A stretch of DNA of 7,763 nucleotides, from the NCBI GenBank assembly GCA_002477505.1, contig DLQB01000101.1, positions 1-7,763 of the forward strand. The letters are read 5' to 3'. Shown piece by piece: positions 6,380 through 7,763 of this stretch (its first letter is position 1; every line of letters begins with the position of its first letter). This DNA is from Flavobacteriales bacterium UBA7443. GTDB lineage: Bacteria > Bacteroidota > Bacteroidia > Flavobacteriales_D > Sanyastnellaceae. Under the pieces are notes generated by a model. The model did not search any database and was not told the DNA's origin. It was given only the letters and a program-made list of their open reading frames with translations. The translations under genes and the position numbers were made by a program.

Positions 6380-7763
6380 GGTTGGCTCAACCACGACGAC
6401 GTCCGTCAAGGTGCAGCCCAAACTATCCGTCACCACCACGGAATAAGTGTCTTCAAAAAGCCCAGTGGCTGTCGCTGTTGTCTGAGCCAGTAGATCACTC
6501 CACAAGAATTCGACCGGCTGGTAACCCCCAACCAATGATGCGGTGGCGGTGCCATCTTGCTCATTCCAGCAGGTGACGGGAGAACTGAGCATATTTAAGA
6601 TCATATCTGTCACCTCATCAGCAGCAACCACAAACGCTGTGTCTTCCACGCATCCTGTGGAATCGATTGCGGTGACATTGTATACTCCTTCATAGAGGTT
6701 GAACAGGTCGATGCCTTCTTGTGCGATTTCCCAAACAATGTCTCCGGTCCCTCCAATTGGGAATACATTCACGGCTCCATCGCTCATTCCAGTGCAGGTC
6801 ACATTGGTGACATCAATCAACACTTCAATGGGATCGGGTTCTAAAATTTCAAATTGTGTAGAATCCTCACACAAATTGCCATCGATTACATTGGCCGTAT
6901 ATGGTCCTGCGCAAAGGGCGTTAAAATCAAAATCATCCGTCCCATTCAGTGTGAGAATTACCGCACCAGTTCCCCCTGAAAAGTCGACTACTGCCGATCC
7001 GTCGCAATCCCCGCCACAAACCACTTCTTCCAGCACCAACCATTCTACCATTAACGAATCGGGTTCAATGATTTCTGAATTGCCGACCATTGAACAACCG
7101 TTTTCATCCTCTACCATCACTTCGATGGGACCTGGAACAAGGTTTTCGAGGGTATAAGGGAGCAATTCTTCCGCTGGATCAGTAAGGGACAGCGCCCCCG
7201 TTCCTCCGATGCCAGAAATAGAAAGCATCCCATCATCAAAGGAGGTACAAGAGACATCAAATGGTTCTAAAATCAATTGGATGGGGTCCGGCTCAATCAG
7301 CAGTTGCGGATCAGAACTCACAATACACCCCGCAGCGTCCAAAACACTCAACACAAACGTTCCTGCTCCTACATTGAAACAGGTGTCCTCTACAAAGCCC
7401 TCAGCTGGAGGGTCCACTTGAAACAGCAGGGCACCTGTCCCTCCCGAAGCATTTTCGACACAAAGGCTGCCATTCGCCTCACCAAAACAGGTCACATCCA
7501 GAATTGAAACATCAAATGAAATCAGCTCCGGCGCATTCACGACAAAGGTGTCTTGAACTACACATCCATTCAAATCGGTAGCATTGGCCAAATAAAGTCC
7601 AGCACACAAGGCATCTAGTTCCCATTCCATCCCATCCTCATCCACTACTGAGTAATCAAAACCTCCTGTCCCACCAAATGCTTCAATGTCTGCAACCCCA
7701 TCACATTCATCGGCACAAATCAAATCTGTGACTACAACCTCAACGGTCACGGGATCAGGCTCA
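6110..7763 (-). CDS. SprB-repeat surface protein with T9SS type B sorting domain (5' truncated by window edge)
   Basis: The minus-strand frame is open through position 7763, so only the C-terminal 550 residues are visible. GTG 7750-7748 is an internal Val inside an EPDPVTVEV junction, not a start. Six repeats of about 73-80 residues precede a terminal domain of about 87 residues. Each repeat has a Cys near its start (VTCFGEANG, VSCTSFDDG, VTCTGMSDG), a GGTG turn in five of six, a G-x-Y or G-x-F strand, a D-x-x-G-C strand and an IEPD-type junction, matching the SprB repeat family. The terminus matches the gliding-motility-associated C-terminal domain (ITPNGDGYNDEW, YNRWGQELF, WDGRYNN, YYYVIEF, GTVTLKY), which directs export by T9SS. 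A cell-surface adhesin or gliding-type protein is likely; the ligand cannot be inferred. The repeats contain no Lys, Arg or His and are rich in Asp and Glu. Confidence 0.94.
   Translation of the reverse strand, partial: EPDPVTVEVVVTDLICADECDGVADIEAFGGTGGFDYSVVDEDGMEWELDALCAGLYLANATDLNGCVVQDTFVVNAPELISFDVSILDVTCFGEANGSLCVENASGGTGALLFQVDPPAEGFVEDTCFNVGAGTFVLSVLDAAGCIVSSDPQLLIEPDPIQLILEPFDVSCTSFDDGMLSISGIGGTGALSLTDPAEELLPYTLENLVPGPIEVMVEDENGCSMVGNSEIIEPDSLMVEWLVLEEVVCGGDCDGSAVVDFSGGTGAVILTLNGTDDFDFNALCAGPYTANVIDGNLCEDSTQFEILEPDPIEVLIDVTNVTCTGMSDGAVNVFPIGGTGDIVWEIAQEGIDLFNLYEGVYNVTAIDSTGCVEDTAFVVAADEVTDMILNMLSSPVTCWNEQDGTATASLVGGYQPVEFLWSDLLAQTTATATGLFEDTYSVVVTDSLGCTLTDVVVVEPTIGCFFIAEAITPNGDGYNDEWIVGGLEFFPTATVKVYNRWGQELFSSIGYDIRWDGRYNNAPLPMADYYYVIEFAEAQDAITGTVTLKY
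6380..7763 (-). repeat. Six tandem SprB-type protein repeats (array continues beyond window)
   Basis: Units in protein order: 7763-7526 (edge-truncated by definition), 7525-7286, 7285-7058, 7057-6833, 6832-6614 and 6613-6380. Each ends near an acidic-Pro-Asp junction (EPD three times; APE, ADE and EPT in the others). Units 1 and 4 share a distinct layout with two early Cys (CADECDG / CGGDCDG) and a later ALCAG-x-Y-x-AN. Unit 6 is the most divergent, with VGGYQPVEFLWSDL replacing the GGTG turn, as is common just before a sorting domain. The repeats are diverged at the DNA level, so they are old duplications and not recent expansions. Confidence 0.85.

Noticed and set aside
6699..7157. Ser/Thr/Pro-rich plus-strand frame opposite the SprB repeats
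   Set aside because: The composition is the mirror of the acidic repeats on the true coding strand. It repeats with the same period and has no independent support.
7748..7750. GTG as the start codon of the SprB-repeat protein
   Set aside because: The frame continues to the window edge with EPDP, the same junction found between later repeats, so this is an internal Val in a truncated gene.
6380..7763. CRISPR-like or DNA-level tandem repeat array
   Set aside because: The periodicity is at the protein level with spacing of about 220-240 bases and low nucleotide identity. There are no identical short repeats or spacers.

Overview
The window looks like chromosomal DNA from a member of the Bacteroidota, probably a flavobacterium-like (Flavobacteriales) lineage with a fairly balanced base composition. 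The phylum call rests on three things: a PorP/SprF-type outer-membrane protein, an SprB-repeat protein ending in a type IX secretion (T9SS) type B sorting domain, and a UvrA paralog of the kind known in Bacteroides and flavobacteria. The order-level placement is inference.

Layout, left to right. Positions 1-114 hold the 3' tail of an unidentified rightward gene. Its last codons run through a strong terminator hairpin at 81-102. That hairpin fits best as the end of a leftward unit: an ECF sigma factor (399-983, minus) followed by a 60-residue protein (129-311, minus). A 166-base divergent intergenic region (984-1149) carries overlapping candidate Bacteroidota-type promoters and a small hairpin. 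Rightward from there is a 938-residue UvrA excinuclease subunit (1150-3966), then, after one base, an exported methionine-R-sulfoxide reductase MsrB (3968-4483).

The right half (4500-7763) is a leftward cluster read from the window edge inward. It holds the C-terminal 550 residues of a large SprB-repeat surface protein with a T9SS sorting domain, then a PorP/SprF protein 4 bases later, then a 203-residue exported protein of unknown function 25 bases later. The SprB/SprF pairing is a known arrangement in which the SprF-like protein supports secretion or surface attachment of its partner adhesin. The 203-residue protein is the unexplained member. The leftward cluster and the uvrA-msrB unit converge with only 16 bases between stop codons.

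The most unusual thing read directly from sequence is composition. In the surface protein, the first basic residue of any kind (Lys, Arg or His) appears about 490 residues into the visible part, inside the sorting domain; before it there are about 87 Asp/Glu. No mobile element, CRISPR array, tRNA or rRNA was seen, and no gene-free stretch exceeds 300 bases. I did not find strong evidence for a wholly new system. The best candidates for novelty are the small protein behind the sigma factor and the 203-residue protein in the T9SS cluster.
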